A stretch of DNA of 64,000 bases from Allolobophora icterica (GCA_963556255.1 OY744616.1:29444908-29508907), one strand, 5' to 3'. Counted from the stretch's first letter, positions 10,517-20,603 are shown. Translations and numbers: made by a program. The notes: generated by a model not told the origin, from the sequence alone.

Positions 10517-10809
10517 CAGACCCGCCGAAAGGGGGCTGGGGGGCGGGCAAATGCCCAGGAGACCGGAGAGTTTTAGGGGCCCGGCCGAAAAATGTTATGA
10601 ACAGTTATATAAAGTTTATGATTATGCCTTTTTAAATATAATATTACTCAATAAAATCGTAGTTGTATATATAAACATAGTATCGTAGGGTCGTATCCGC
10701 ACTTTTTTATTTCAATTTATGTTCTTCAATTTTCTCATAATGCCTAAAGATAGTTTAGGGGCCTGTGACTGCTCTGTCTATGGGCCCGGGATCCCTGTCG
10801 TCAGCCCTG
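10517..10809. mobile_element. hAT-type MITE (GC-rich)
   Basis: A 293-bp element starting cagacccgccgaaagg and ending ctgtcgtcagccctg, flanked by a perfect 8-bp duplication tgccttct (10,509-10,516 and 10,810-10,817). The TIR similarity is limited to the outermost bases. Non-coding. Confidence 0.72.
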
Positions 10810-10904
10810 TGCCTTCTAGCGAATAAAAAATAACGCCGTCATAAATACCATAGAAATTATTATAAATAACATAACCGATTTTAGACATTGTGTCTAAGAA
10901 CTTA

Positions 10905-10975
10905 GAAGCGGCCCAAATATCACCGAACCTGGCGGCCCACCGGGATTTGTCCCGGTGTCCCGGTGGGCCAGTGCA
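10905..10975. repeat. GC-rich palindromic element end
   Basis: Contains ggcccaccggga ... tcccggtgggcc as a near-perfect inverted repeat around a cccggtgt core. Similar gcggcccgggaaaa and gcggccct motifs lie near 9,730-9,760, suggesting decayed ends of one element, but I could not define its limits. Confidence 0.4.
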
Positions 10976-11045
10976 CTCCTGCAAATATCTTAGACAGCCA
11001 TGTCCATAAAGCTTTGAAGTGCGCTTTAAAAAAGTCCGGATCAAT

Positions 11046-11524
11046 GCATACATACATACATACATACATACATACATACATACATACATACATACATACA
11101 TACACACATTCATACATGCATACATGCATACATACATACATACATACATACATACATACATACATACATACATACATTCATACATGCATGCATGCATGCA
11201 TACATACATACATACATACACACACATTCATACATGCATACATACATACATACATACATACATACATACATACATACATACATACATACATACATACATT
11301 CATACATGCATGCATGCATACATACATACATACATACATACATACATACATACACACACATTCATACATGCATACATACATACATACATACATACATACA
11401 TACATACATACATACATACATACATACATACATACATACATACATACATACATTCATACATGCATGCATGCATGCATACATACATACATACATACATGCA
11501 TACATACATACATACATACATACA

Positions 11525-11556
<32 letters not shown>

Positions 11557-11575
11557 CACATACATGTCATACATA
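11046..11575. repeat. Long (TACA)n microsatellite with higher-order pattern
   Basis: About 530 bp of TACA repeats interrupted at intervals by ttcatacatgcatgcatgca and acacacattca blocks, so the array has a higher-order period above 100 bp. Long open frames on both strands (YIHT or MYVC repeats) are artefacts of a stop-free tetranucleotide. It lies in the intron between the kinase N-lobe and helix C exons. Confidence 0.95.
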
Positions 11576-11744
11576 CATGTCGGTAGCAAAAAACCTATGA
11601 AGAAAATTGGAAAACCATTTAATTTTTTTACCACAAACTAAGAACACCCAATTTATCTTGACGTTAAACATATAATCCATAGTGCGGACATTAATCTTTC
11701 AACAACTTCTAGACATAATACTGATTGTAATATTAAAATTTTAC

Positions 11745-11943
11745 CTGGAAGATACTTAGCTGCCACATTCTTAGTTTCTCCACCCTTTTTCAAGTAAGCC
11801 TTCTTGACGGTTGCGAATCTACCTTCTGCTAATGTATCTACCATTTCCACCTGGTCACGATTGACTCTCCATCCACCCGGATCACTTCCGTCAACATAGA
11901 TGTCATCATCTTCTTCAACCTTGCCTCGCCTTGATTTGGCTCT
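11745..11943 (-). CDS. Receptor gene exon: kinase N-lobe (glycine loop and lysine)
   Basis: A 199-base exon, acceptor aattag, donor gtaaaa, phase 0 to 1. It encodes an acidic linker (EEDDDIYVDGSD), then GGWRVNRDQVEMVDTLAEGR, the start of a protein-kinase domain. The glycine loop reads L-A-E-G-R-F-A-T-V, so two of its three glycines are alanine. The beta-3 lysine is kept (VAAK). Only the middle glycine of the canonical GxGxxG survives. Confidence 0.86.
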
Positions 11944-12178
11944 CTAATTTACATAAGCGTAGAAGCATACAAAAATTATTCTACGTATGTAAGTAGCTTA
12001 CATATATGGGCTAATATCCCAGCGATAAGTACAGGAAGATAGAAAATCGGTACCGGTAGTCTTGATTTAAATTTCTTATTACAAAAAAGATACGGCACTT
12101 CGGACGAGAGTCATGAGAACCAGTCCATTAGAAGTTTCAAAAATGCGCCACATAAATGTCCTTTTGCCTACATTCATT

Positions 12179-12262
12179 CATTCATTCTGAAAATTTATAT
12201 AGCGCCTCTTCAGAGACCTACTGGGAGGCGTTCCCAGCCCAGCTTCGGCTATAGAGGAGTCG
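12179..12262 (-). mobile_element. Short SINE/LINE tail-like fragment
   Basis: The minus strand carries gaggcgctatataaattttc followed by an ATGA-repeat, like the 3' tails at 39,605 and in SINE family 1. A related piece lies at 23,811-23,880 (catttataaagcgcctct). Only the tail region is recognisable. Confidence 0.45.
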
Positions 12263-12353
12263 GAAGAAAACCGACAGAGGTCAAATGTCAGAGGTAAATG
12301 TTTCATAAATGAATAATACATACTTATATAGAAATATCCACACATTTAATATA

Positions 12354-12498
12354 GATTCGTTTCTTATCGGTTATAACACATAGAAGAAGAAAGCGAGTGC
12401 CTGCGCTACGTATCCCAATGCAATTACACAGAAGACTTAACATTATTCATCATGCACTACTTACCGGTTGCGGTGGCTAGCAGAGCTCCGGCAGTAAA
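12354..12498 (-). repeat. Duplicated intron/exon segment (decayed copy)
   Basis: About 145 bp nearly identical to 16,811-16,953, including the exon-like segment ending in the donor gtaagt. Here the bases before the exon-like part are gtgtatg (plus strand), so the AG acceptor is missing. It sits on the other side of the transmembrane exon from the intact copy. Confidence 0.7.
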
Positions 12499-13008
12499 CG
12501 TGTATGTACTTCGAAAAGGTGTTTACTATGCTACTCAACGTGGCGTTAATCTGTCATCTAGTTTTGTGAATCTGTTGATTTGGATCAGTTGAGTTTGGAC
12601 CCCTCGGATATGCTAGGCGTTTAATTTCAGGTACACATGGGTGCAGTCCACAGCTGTATCGGGTTAATGTGATGCTTTGGAGCTAGTTCGTAGCAGCTGA
12701 CGCGTCGGCGTTTGTTAGTGTGGTAGATGCCATGCAGATTTGCGGTGACGCCAAGTTTAGACTTTTTGACGACGAGAGATATGTCTTGATGCTGCAGTGA
12801 TACTGTGTTAAAGTCGTCTTTCGTGTATGTATGTATGCACAGGTTTGTATTCACGTACAGACGTATGAATGTATGTTTGTATGCATGCATGTACATATGA
12901 TTTCCATCATGTATTTTTGTGGCAGTGAAAAATATCGTTTTTATATGCAAGTTTTGTATGTTATATGACAATTTATGCAACTCAATTGGACTTTGATGCG
13001 TTACTCAC

Positions 13009-13175
13009 ATAAATGACACGTCCATCTGCCGAATGGACTTTCTCGGTGCTTGTGATTCTTTGTCGAACGCTAGTGGCGAAGGTTCGAACCCTGTCTGGGA
13101 CGGGATGTTTGTCCTGTTTCCATCTCAGAACCATAAGAATCACGAGAACAATCAATACAAGCAGAATCATCGACC
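13009..13175 (-). CDS. Receptor gene transmembrane exon
   Basis: A 167-base exon, acceptor atcgcag, donor gtgagt, phase 1 to 0. It encodes GSMILLVLIVLVILMVLRWK: a single hydrophobic helix of about 16-18 residues followed by basic residues, the stop-transfer pattern of a type I receptor. The cytoplasmic continuation (VRTFATSVRQRITS) is basic and Ser/Thr-rich. Confidence 0.85.
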
Positions 13176-13340
13176 CTGCGATTAATTAGAAACAACAAAA
13201 CATTCATTGTTGATACTAGTCATACCATCGCCATTTGAACAAGTAAACAATTAATTAAACTGTTCTGAGTGAATTTGAATGAACTGACCCGAACCATTTC
13301 AGATCAATGTTACGCCGTTGCCCACCCCCAGCCCTGGGTG

Positions 13341-13655
13341 CTAAGTCAGCCTGTTTAATTGGGCGGGTACGCGTCTTCGCAAGTCCATGGAAGGAAGAAC
13401 CTGTATTTCAGTGGGGTGACCTGATCCTTGAGCATCAACGGGGTCTGCTGGTATTCTACTCCAGCGGTTCCCTAGCTCATTATAATTTAGCCTCGATTTC
13501 ATCTGCAAACGTTCACTCCTTCTAAACGAGGGTGGAGGGGCACTGACTCCCTGTTCGGAACTGACTCCGAGCGGATCCAAATTATCCCTAGCAACATTTG
13601 ACTCTAAGTTTGACACGAGTGGCAAGGACGTGGCTGCCATAGGCAAAGCAATCAC
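13341..13655 (-). CDS. Gag-like ORF, second part
   Basis: About 104 codons in another frame, containing PPPSFRRSERLQMKSRLNY, a basic serine-rich stretch like those near retroelement gag or integrase ends. It may continue the 13,714-14,091 frame after a frameshift near 13,690. No catalytic motif is seen. Confidence 0.3.
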   Translation of the reverse strand: MIALPMAATSLPLVSNLESNVARDNLDPLGVSSEQGVSAPPPSFRRSERLQMKSRLNYNELGNRWSRIPADPVDAQGSGHPTEIQVLPSMDLRRRVPAQLNRLT

Positions 13656-13713
13656 CTGAGGAGAATGATCCGGGGTTCGACTACGACTTGCGGAACTATG
13701 AGAAGAAGCCTCT

Positions 13714-14091
13714 TCAAGTCTTTCTAGGCGCCCTAGAAGCTAGCTCTGTTTGATTATCCCTCATTTCTAACTGGCTATCTCTCATTTCTAACTGGTTATC
13801 TCTCAGCTCTTCTAGATTAACAGCTAGGTTTACCTGGCTACCTCTTAGATCAGCAACATTCACTCTCACATCATCTATCTTAAAAGTTAAGTCTTCACTC
13901 ATCCCAACTAACTTTTGATCTAAAGCACGTTGTCCTAAGACTATGTTTGACTGGCCGACCGCTAGGCTCTCTAGAAGTTGGCCCATGGCAGAAGAAGGCC
14001 GATACAGAGAAGAGTACGGGCGTACAGCACGCTCCTGCCTATCACTAGGATCAGCCTCTAAATCCAACGATCTCAAAGAGTTTAGTGACAT
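13714..14091 (-). CDS. Gag-like coiled-coil ORF, first part
   Basis: 125 codons starting MSLNSLRSLDLEADPSD. The second half is a heptad-like coiled coil with short tandem repeats (LRDNQLEMRDSQLEMRDNQ). It ends in RAPRKT. Such proteins occur as gag-like ORFs of retroelements, but no zinc knuckle or protease is visible, so the assignment is tentative. Confidence 0.4.
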   Translation of the reverse strand: MSLNSLRSLDLEADPSDRQERAVRPYSSLYRPSSAMGQLLESLAVGQSNIVLGQRALDQKLVGMSEDLTFKIDDVRVNVADLRGSQVNLAVNLEELRDNQLEMRDSQLEMRDNQTELASRAPRKT

Positions 14092-15051
14092 CTTTAATAT
14101 TATTTAAATGTTCCAGCAATTAATGACAATCTAATGACATGAACAGTAACACGATTTATATAATACTACGCTAACAACTCTAAACCTTACACATAAAAAC
14201 TACTTAGGCATAAACAAGCAATCAAAATCATAATATAATTTACATTAGAAATTGGTTATTTATCCCAAATTTCACACACGGGACAACATCGGATCACAGG
14301 ACTCCACACAGAATAAGCATAAATCCACAAGAGCACGAAATACGATATCCAGCATTGCAATAAATCCAAAGACGTTGCAACGAACGCTTTCCGACGAAAT
14401 AATACAGTAACGATAATTCCAAGCTCCACGCAGAATACGAGCTTCGCACTAGCCAATGCCTATTCGCAATGCTAGTTAATCCACAAATCTTAGACTGCAA
14501 CAGCGGCTATAATTATCAAACTATCATACGGTAACTCCATCCACTGGCCAAATCTGAACTGCAATAATTTGTCAACTGCACTCAGCAGTCATCTCTATAA
14601 CCGGCTCTCCAGAACTGCAAATATTTAAACTATCGTGCGGCAACTTCACGCACCTCTAATGGCTCCTCCAAGACGGCAATAGGCACGCACGCGTCGGCAG
14701 CTTTTATAGCCTTCCAGTTTCGCGCCACTGGCATCCAGGGTTATCGGCTTGACTATTTTGGCGGGAACAGCAACTGCGGCAGCAGCAGCACATCGACGCA
14801 TCGACAGCAGCAGCGTCGGCTGCAGCAGCAGCTCTGCTGTTTCGCGCCACTCGGATGACTCACCACCCAAGCTAGCAAAGGCATGGAAATTGGCGGGAAA
14901 ACTTAATACACGAGGCCGTATAAATATATTGCCAATAAAATAAAAATACGTATAATTAAACGTCTGTGGCGTTTCAAAAACGCTACATCAATTCCTTACA
15001 GGAGTTTGACTTTAAACAGCGCTAACGACCAATCGCTTAATTCTTCGTATA

Positions 15052-16421
15052 TGTTACAGCAATTCGTAAAACCACGGATTTTGTAAAATGCCTGAAATTT
15101 TTAGGGAATTTGTAAAATCCCTGATTCACCCAGGCACTTTACAAAATCCCTGAAAAAACAAGGGATTTTGTAAAATCCCTGAAATCACAGGACGAAAATT
15201 TGACAGATTGCCTGAAATGAAAATGACGAACTTAATCGAAGTTTATTATGCAAAAACGCCCTCTTTTCAAAGGTTTATCATTTTTAGATGGTATTTTATT
15301 TAAAGTTCAGTTCTCAAGTTGAAAACCAGGGATTTTGTGAAATGCCTGAATGTTTATTATGCGAACAAGCCATATTTTAAAAGGAGTCACATTTTTAGAT
15401 GGTATTTTATTTTAAGTTCAGTTCTTGAAAGCTGCAGCAGTTTTCTGTTTTCACACGACATACTCGAATGACATTGACTGTTGCACTTGATTTATTAATT
15501 TTTAATTGACAGATTAATTTTAGAACTGACCTAACCAAAGGAAAACCAGAAATGAAATAGTGCTGGCTGCGTTTTAATTCATAGCAAGGGTACTCGTCTG
15601 ACCATAGTCCTAATCTCAGCCAGTCGTAGATAGGCCTATTTCGGTCAACTTCTAATTGCTGTGACGGCACATCAAAGAATTATAAGGAAACAGATAATCA
15701 AAGTTCACTGGGCGCTGCAAGACAAATAGGTGCAAATTTTTAAAGGAAAGGTGAAGTTGTCGATCGGTTGGCCTATTGTTAATTAATTTGTGAGGTATCA
15801 ATAACTTCAATTATCCTGCAACTTCAAAGTTCTCTGGACGCTGTAAGACAAATAGGTGCAAATTTTTCAAAGGGAAAGTGAAGTTGTCGAGCCGGTTTAA
15901 CACCAAATTGTTAATCTGGCTCGACAACTTCACTTTCTCATGAAATTTAATCTGTCAATTAAATATTAATAAGTCAAGTGTAACAGTCGATGTCATTCTA
16001 GTATGTCGTGTGAAAACAGAAAAACCGCTTTTGAGAACTGAACTTAAAATACATGGTCAAAATTGGTCATACCATGTACAAATGGTAATCCTTTAAAAAT
16101 AAGGTTTGTGTGCATAATAAACATTCAGGCATTTTACAAAATCCCTGGTTTTACAACTTGAGAACTGAACTTTAAATAAAATACCATCTAAAAATGACAA
16201 ACCTTTGAAAATAGGGCTTATTTCCATATAAACTTCGATTATGTTCGTCATTCATTTCAGGCAATCTGTCAAATTTTCGTCCTGTGATTTCATGGATTTT
16301 ACAAATTCCTTGGTTTTTTCAGGGATTTTGTAACGTGCCTGAGTGAATCAGGGATTTTACAAATTGCTTAAAAATTTAAGGCATTTTACAAAATCCCTGG
16401 TTTTACGAATTGCCTGTTAAA
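15052..16421 (-). mobile_element. Long-TIR element, copy 1 (Ginger-like?)
   Basis: Long inverted ends rich in the palindromic unit gggattttgtaaaatccc run inward for more than 300 bp from tgttacagcaattcg on the left and cgaattgcctgttaaa on the right. TATA flanks both ends (15,048-15,051 and 16,422-16,425). The minus strand carries YFISGFPLVRSVL as in copy 2 (49,071-50,530), but the rest of the coding part is lost. Confidence 0.72.
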
Positions 16422-16810
16422 TATACAAATTTTTATACTGTCAAACAATTCAGTTGCTATAATTTACGTATCAACGTCGCGTTTTATTCTAAACTTCGTT
16501 CTTCTGAATAAATAGAAAGACCCATCAAGGTTCAATTACAGTTCAACGGGATAACCGCAATCAGATCCCGTTGCTAATAGTGCTAAGACATTTTTAAAAT
16601 ATCATAACAGCATACAAAAGGGTTCATAGTTGCGCAAGAAATCGATAACTTTTCATATTAAAACACTATTCCTGATCAGATGAAATATACATGTACTCTT
16701 AAACATAATAATATAAACTTTTGGCAAAATTTGGGCTATATTCTAGATTCCGCGAAATGACCTGACACTGGGCTATTTATCTGACGCCAACTATGCAGCC
16801 CATAAGAAGA

Positions 16811-16953
16811 TTCGATTCTTGTCGGTTATAACACATAGAAGAAGAAAGCGAGTGCCTGCGCTACGTATCACAATATAATTATACAGAAGACTTAACATTA
16901 TTCATCATGCACCACTTACCGGTTGCGGTGGCTAACAGAGCTCCGGCAGTAAA
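16811..16953 (-). repeat. Duplicated segment carrying exon version B
   Basis: Partner of 12,354-12,498. Both copies contain ttataacacatagaagaag and acagaagacttaacattatt. A shorter third similarity to its low-coordinate flank occurs at 17,100-17,150 (aactatgcagc ... ttcttgtcgg). Confidence 0.7.
16920..16953 (-). CDS. Candidate alternative juxtamembrane exon (version B)
   Basis: A 34-base segment with acceptor acccag and a strong donor (gtaagt), phase 0 to 1, exactly the phase of the 17,736-17,772 exon. It encodes FTAGALLATAT. Including both exons would break the frame, so use would have to be mutually exclusive. A near-copy at 12,465-12,498 has lost its acceptor. No transcript evidence is available here. 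Confidence 0.4.
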
Positions 16954-17374
16954 CTGGGTAACTAAATGTACAATAAACCACAAGTTAAAATAATGGTAAA
17001 TGCGCATGCGTGTATGTATGTATGCCTGTATGTATGTATGTATGTTTGTATGTTTGTATGTATGTACATTAAGGTAAGAATCTTTATTTGATACCGACAT
17101 GAACTATGCAGCAATCTTTGAATTCAAGATTCATTTCTTGTCGGCTGTAATGCCTATTTACATACACGTGTGTTTAAATCAGTTGGATAGTCATATCTTT
17201 AGCACCTTGGAGATGTACAAAAACAAGCTACATTGATGCCCTGATGAAATTCATAAGTGTATATAGGCAAACACACAAAACTGCATACACATGTACATAC
17301 ATACAGACATGCGCATGCGTATATGTGTAGTATAGTGTAGCATAATAGGCAACACGAACTGGAAAGATTATGGT

Positions 17375-17572
17375 GACCGGAGGGTTGCAGGTTCGAATCC
17401 CACTCTAGCCGCTGCGTACGGACCTTGGGCAAGTCCTTCACTCGCAATTGCTCGTGGCGCTTCGGCGTGAAAATTCCGGCACAGTATCAAATGCTGTAGT
17501 CGGGAGCGCCTCTGAGTAGTAGTTGACTTCGAGAGGCGCTATAGAAATATCCGGAATAAATAAATAAAAAAA
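17375..17572 (+). mobile_element. tRNA-derived SINE, family 1, truncated copy
   Basis: Retains the B box (ggttcgaatcc) and the 3' body and tail (ggcgctatagaaatatccgg, then aataaataaata) but lacks the A box. It is flanked by a long perfect target duplication of about 33 bp containing ggcaacacgaactggaaaga (17,342-17,374 and 17,573-17,605). The exact duplication means a fairly recent insertion. Confidence 0.88.
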
Positions 17573-17735
17573 ATAATAGGCAACACGAACTGGAAAGATT
17601 ATGGTTGCAGACAGAAATAGAGGTAGACAGAGATAGAAACCGTAAGAGGCAAATAGTCTCGGATACATGACTGCTACAACGATTTATCTATTCAAAACTA
17701 AATGAGCTAACAAATCTAGTGAATTTCATTCTTAC

Positions 17736-17772
17736 CAGGTCTGCATTTGGGTTCTCCTTTTTCGAATTTAAT
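17736..17772 (-). CDS. Receptor gene short juxtamembrane exon (version A)
   Basis: A 37-base microexon, acceptor tttattag, donor gtaaga, phase 0 to 1. It encodes IKFEKGEPKCRP plus one base. It links the Cys-rich exon to the transmembrane exon in frame. A second candidate of identical phase lies at 16,920-16,953. Confidence 0.6.
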
Positions 17773-18145
17773 CTAATAAATAGAAACAATAACTGATGAG
17801 AACTTTAAATCCATCATTCCTGGGTGCGGTGTGCCATCCAGTTTTTTTTCAATAAACGAATATATATATATATCATAATTTGTATTAATAAAAGGTGTTC
17901 TTTCAGTATAGCTCCAAAGATCAAGATCACTGAGAGAAAAAAACAGAAATTAACTGAGATTGATATTTTATAAAGTTTAACAATTTCCCGACTAAGATCA
18001 GTTGGATATAATAATCAGTAGACATAATCATAAATGAACTGTTCTTACCGAAAGAAGATCTTGATAAAACAGATCACAGCCGATCAGACTTATTATTATT
18101 CTGACCTTTAATTACTGTGGTTCAATCAGCGGATCGGTGACTTAC

Positions 18146-18334
18146 TAGTAAAGGTTGTCTTGGTGCTACAGACTGTCCGGCTTGGTTCATTACAACGTAA
18201 CTGAACGTCATCGGTTGATCAGATCTGTAGTATCTGTCTATGTCGCAGTGGTCGATGTCTACGCGAATGATGTATTCGAAGCATTCTCCACTTTTTATAC
18301 AATAGCAGTCGGTGCTTCCTTGCTTACAAACGGC
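18146..18334 (-). CDS. Receptor gene exon: Cys-rich membrane-proximal segment
   Basis: A 189-base phase 0-0 exon, acceptor gttgtag, donor gtaagt. It encodes 63 residues with a cluster of five to six cysteines (VCKQG, DCYCIKSGEC, HCDID) followed by a beta-rich stretch (MTFSYVVMNQAG). It lies between the RRKR site and the short juxtamembrane exon. A second acceptor (caatag, 15 bases upstream) is out of frame and was not used. Confidence 0.72.
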
Positions 18335-18700
18335 CTACAACAATTGGTCTATTGAACATTCTCTGAAAGAGTCGTCAACGGTTTTACTACATCTGCTGCT
18401 CACTACAGTTGGATGAACTACTCTAATTTACATCCAGTTGCATGGCGCTGAGTGGTTTTTTATTAGTTTTTATTGCGCATATTGTAAATTTAAATTTAAA
18501 ACGTGAAATTAAAATCAAATTTAAACTTAAATTTGTATTATCGTCAGAGTAAGCTTACATTGAGTAAATTAGTAAAACTAAATGCATCCGAACTGTATCC
18601 CATCACTTAAATCGCATCACAATAAAATGCGTGAGATTTACGCTTGATTAGATTCTTTCATTTGCATAAGCAATATACAAAATAAACATTCGATCCTTAC

Positions 18701-18848
18701 TAATGCTCTCTTTCGTCTCTTGTTGTCGGATCTCAGTTTTGTAGCCTTAACAGTGCCGCTAGTAATGTTAGCTGGTTGGTATGAAAGAGTAATCCAGTAT
18801 CGAACTTCTTCAATGCCACTCTGCATATCATGCGCCTTGATTTCAACA
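18701..18848 (-). CDS. Receptor gene exon with basic cleavage-like site
   Basis: A 148-base exon, acceptor ttttag, donor gtaagg, phase 2 to 0. It encodes VEIKAHDMQSGIEEVRYW, which parallels the SESGIDRYHAKIY stretch of the previous exon, so the fold repeats. One NIT glycosylation sequon is present. The exon ends with NKRRKRAL, containing RRKR, a match to the furin-type R-X-K/R-R pattern. A decayed copy of part of this exon sits just upstream in the intron (about 18,889-18,932). Confidence 0.82.
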
Positions 18849-19228
18849 CTAAAATAAAAAAGCTGGTAATGTTAGATGCCTGATGTGAAATAGTAATCCA
18901 GTAGTGGACTTCTTCAATGACACTCTGCTTATTTCAGCACTCAGATTGTATAAGACAAAGTCTACAAAAGACCAAGGTATTCCTGTCGTCGGTCCGGGTT
19001 CAGAAATGTTTAGCCAGAGGTCAAGATATAGCAGAGCCTGGGCGCAAGGATAACACGTTTAAGCTAAAAGCCAAACACCCACGTCTATTGTGGCGTACGC
19101 CCATCATGACCTTGAATAGTCCTCTAAAAGATTCGATGTGACGTAATAGATTATTCATATTTCTCTTTAGTCAAATTTTGCTCCAATAAGGAACCCACAG
19201 TTTTATCAGGCATCGCATAAAATTTCAC

Positions 19229-20088
19229 CTGCTCGTGTATTCATCGTTGGAGTTTTCTCGCAGTACTGCAGGTGCGACGCTGTCGAACTCAGGCGGAGAC
19301 GTGTCGAAGCCGATCTGGATTCGATCCTCGTGATAATTGCCGACGACATCGAAGGCTCGCATCCAGATGACGACCGTGTCATTCGGGGTCAGCCTTGGCA
19401 TCACGAGTGTCGTCTGGAAGGCTTCGTGGCTATAACCGCCCCAGGTTGATTCCGTCAGTTCACTGATGGTATCGTTTTCTTCGCCGAAATCTCCACCTGG
19501 ATTCAAACCAACTCCACCTTGTTTGTCCACCTTGAAGGCCAGCCTGTATCCCACAGTGCCGTTGCTATGTTTCACTGCATGTATGGTTCTGTTGCCACCT
19601 TCGTTTACTAAGTCGTCATCGATCATCCTCTGCAAGGCCTCCACCCTGTATAACCATCCTTCACTAACATGCACCGGATTCGTATATCTACCCTTCCAAC
19701 TCAGGGTCAGTCTTGAGTTACCATCTTCTTCCTCCCTCAGCGTAGATGTTATCCATCTATATCCAGATTCTTTCGATGCCTCGTTCACTATCAGCAGTTC
19801 CTTGGTGGTTGTCATGTGGTTCTTGTCATCGTAGAGGACAATCTTTCTGGCTCTGGATGGATTCTGTGCCTTGTCGTATACAGTTAGTTCGATGGAGTAC
19901 ACACCAGGCGATGGAAAAGTGTACGTGAATTTTTTGATAGTATTTACGTTCAGTTCTTTTTCCGGTCTTTTAGGAGTTTGTAAAACATCACCAGATGATT
20001 TGAGTAACCGGTATATTTTCGCATGATACCTGTCTATTCCTGATTCGCTGTCAATCCAGTTGTAGAATTCGCCTTCAATGACAGCATT
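19229..20088 (-). CDS. Receptor gene exon: large ectodomain exon
   Basis: An 860-base open exon, acceptor gtttcag, donor gtgaaa, phase 0 to 2. It encodes about 287 extracellular residues with no cysteines visible and at least four N-glycosylation sequons (NRT, NGT, NDT twice). The first half (GEFYNWIDSESGIDRYHAKI, later PGVYSIELTVYDKAQN) looks like a beta-sandwich repeat of fibronectin III or Ig-like type. The end carries DTSPPEFDSV, a motif seen at domain boundaries in invertebrate extracellular proteins. The next exon resumes with the same kind of repeat (SGIEEVRYW), so at least two such units are present. The domain name is not assigned. Confidence 0.85.
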
Positions 20089-20603
20089 CTGAAACCCATT
20101 AGATATTGATGATATCAATACAACAATCAAAACTTTGCCTGGACTTGTAATTAACTACCTGATTAACTGACTTTCTCTGGACCTGTTGTAAATGATGCAT
20201 TGGTTGAGGGTTGTAGAATTCGGCTTTTGCAATGCGTGAAGTTTCCTTAAGGATTGGTATAAATATCTTATTTACACGGTTTGTGTTGCCAGCCTTCTTT
20301 AAAGCTCGTAAGTGTTCTTTGCTACAAAGAGTTTGAACTGTACTATATTGCTTAACCTAATGTGTTTGTTTGTGTAATGATTGATGAGTCAATAAACTGA
20401 TAATTGAAGCTCGTAATTGTTCTTCTAGAAAAGGTATTCTCTACTCAGAATTTGAATGTCTTTATTGCACACTGTTCACTTTGATACGATTAAATAGTTC
20501 TGACTGATTGACTAATTGAGTGAAATAACTAAGTGATTGACTGATCGACTTATTTGCTGAGTGACTGATTTATGCAAAAAAATAGCAGTTAAGCCTATGA
20601 CTT
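20089..20603. other. Receptor gene intron, nothing recognised
   Basis: AT-rich intron with repeated gattgactgatt-like simple sequence near 20,370-20,570. No exon or element end was identified. Confidence 0.4.

Larger units (their letters stand above)
13308..14987 (-). mobile_element. Unclassified TG...CA element carrying a gag-like ORF
   Basis: The segment starts tgttacgccgtt and ends aaacgctaca, imperfectly inverted termini, and is flanked by tcaa on both sides (13,304-13,307 and 14,988-14,991). Two minus-strand open frames lie inside, in different frames. The region near 14,640-14,900 is GC- and CAG-rich. I found no pair of LTRs, so it could be a deleted LTR element or a DNA element. Confidence 0.45.

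Noticed and set aside
10778..11641. Long overlapping open frames on both strands of the TACA array
   Set aside because: A stop-free tetranucleotide gives YIHT or MYVC repeats in all frames; no start context, splice sites or domain.
13307..13525. 72-codon plus-strand frame
   Set aside because: Antisense to the minus-strand gag-like frame; no motif.
15052..16421. CRISPR-like or satellite array of gggattttgtaaaatccc
   Set aside because: Units are irregular, confined to the inverted ends of a transposon and mirrored in a second copy; no spacers.
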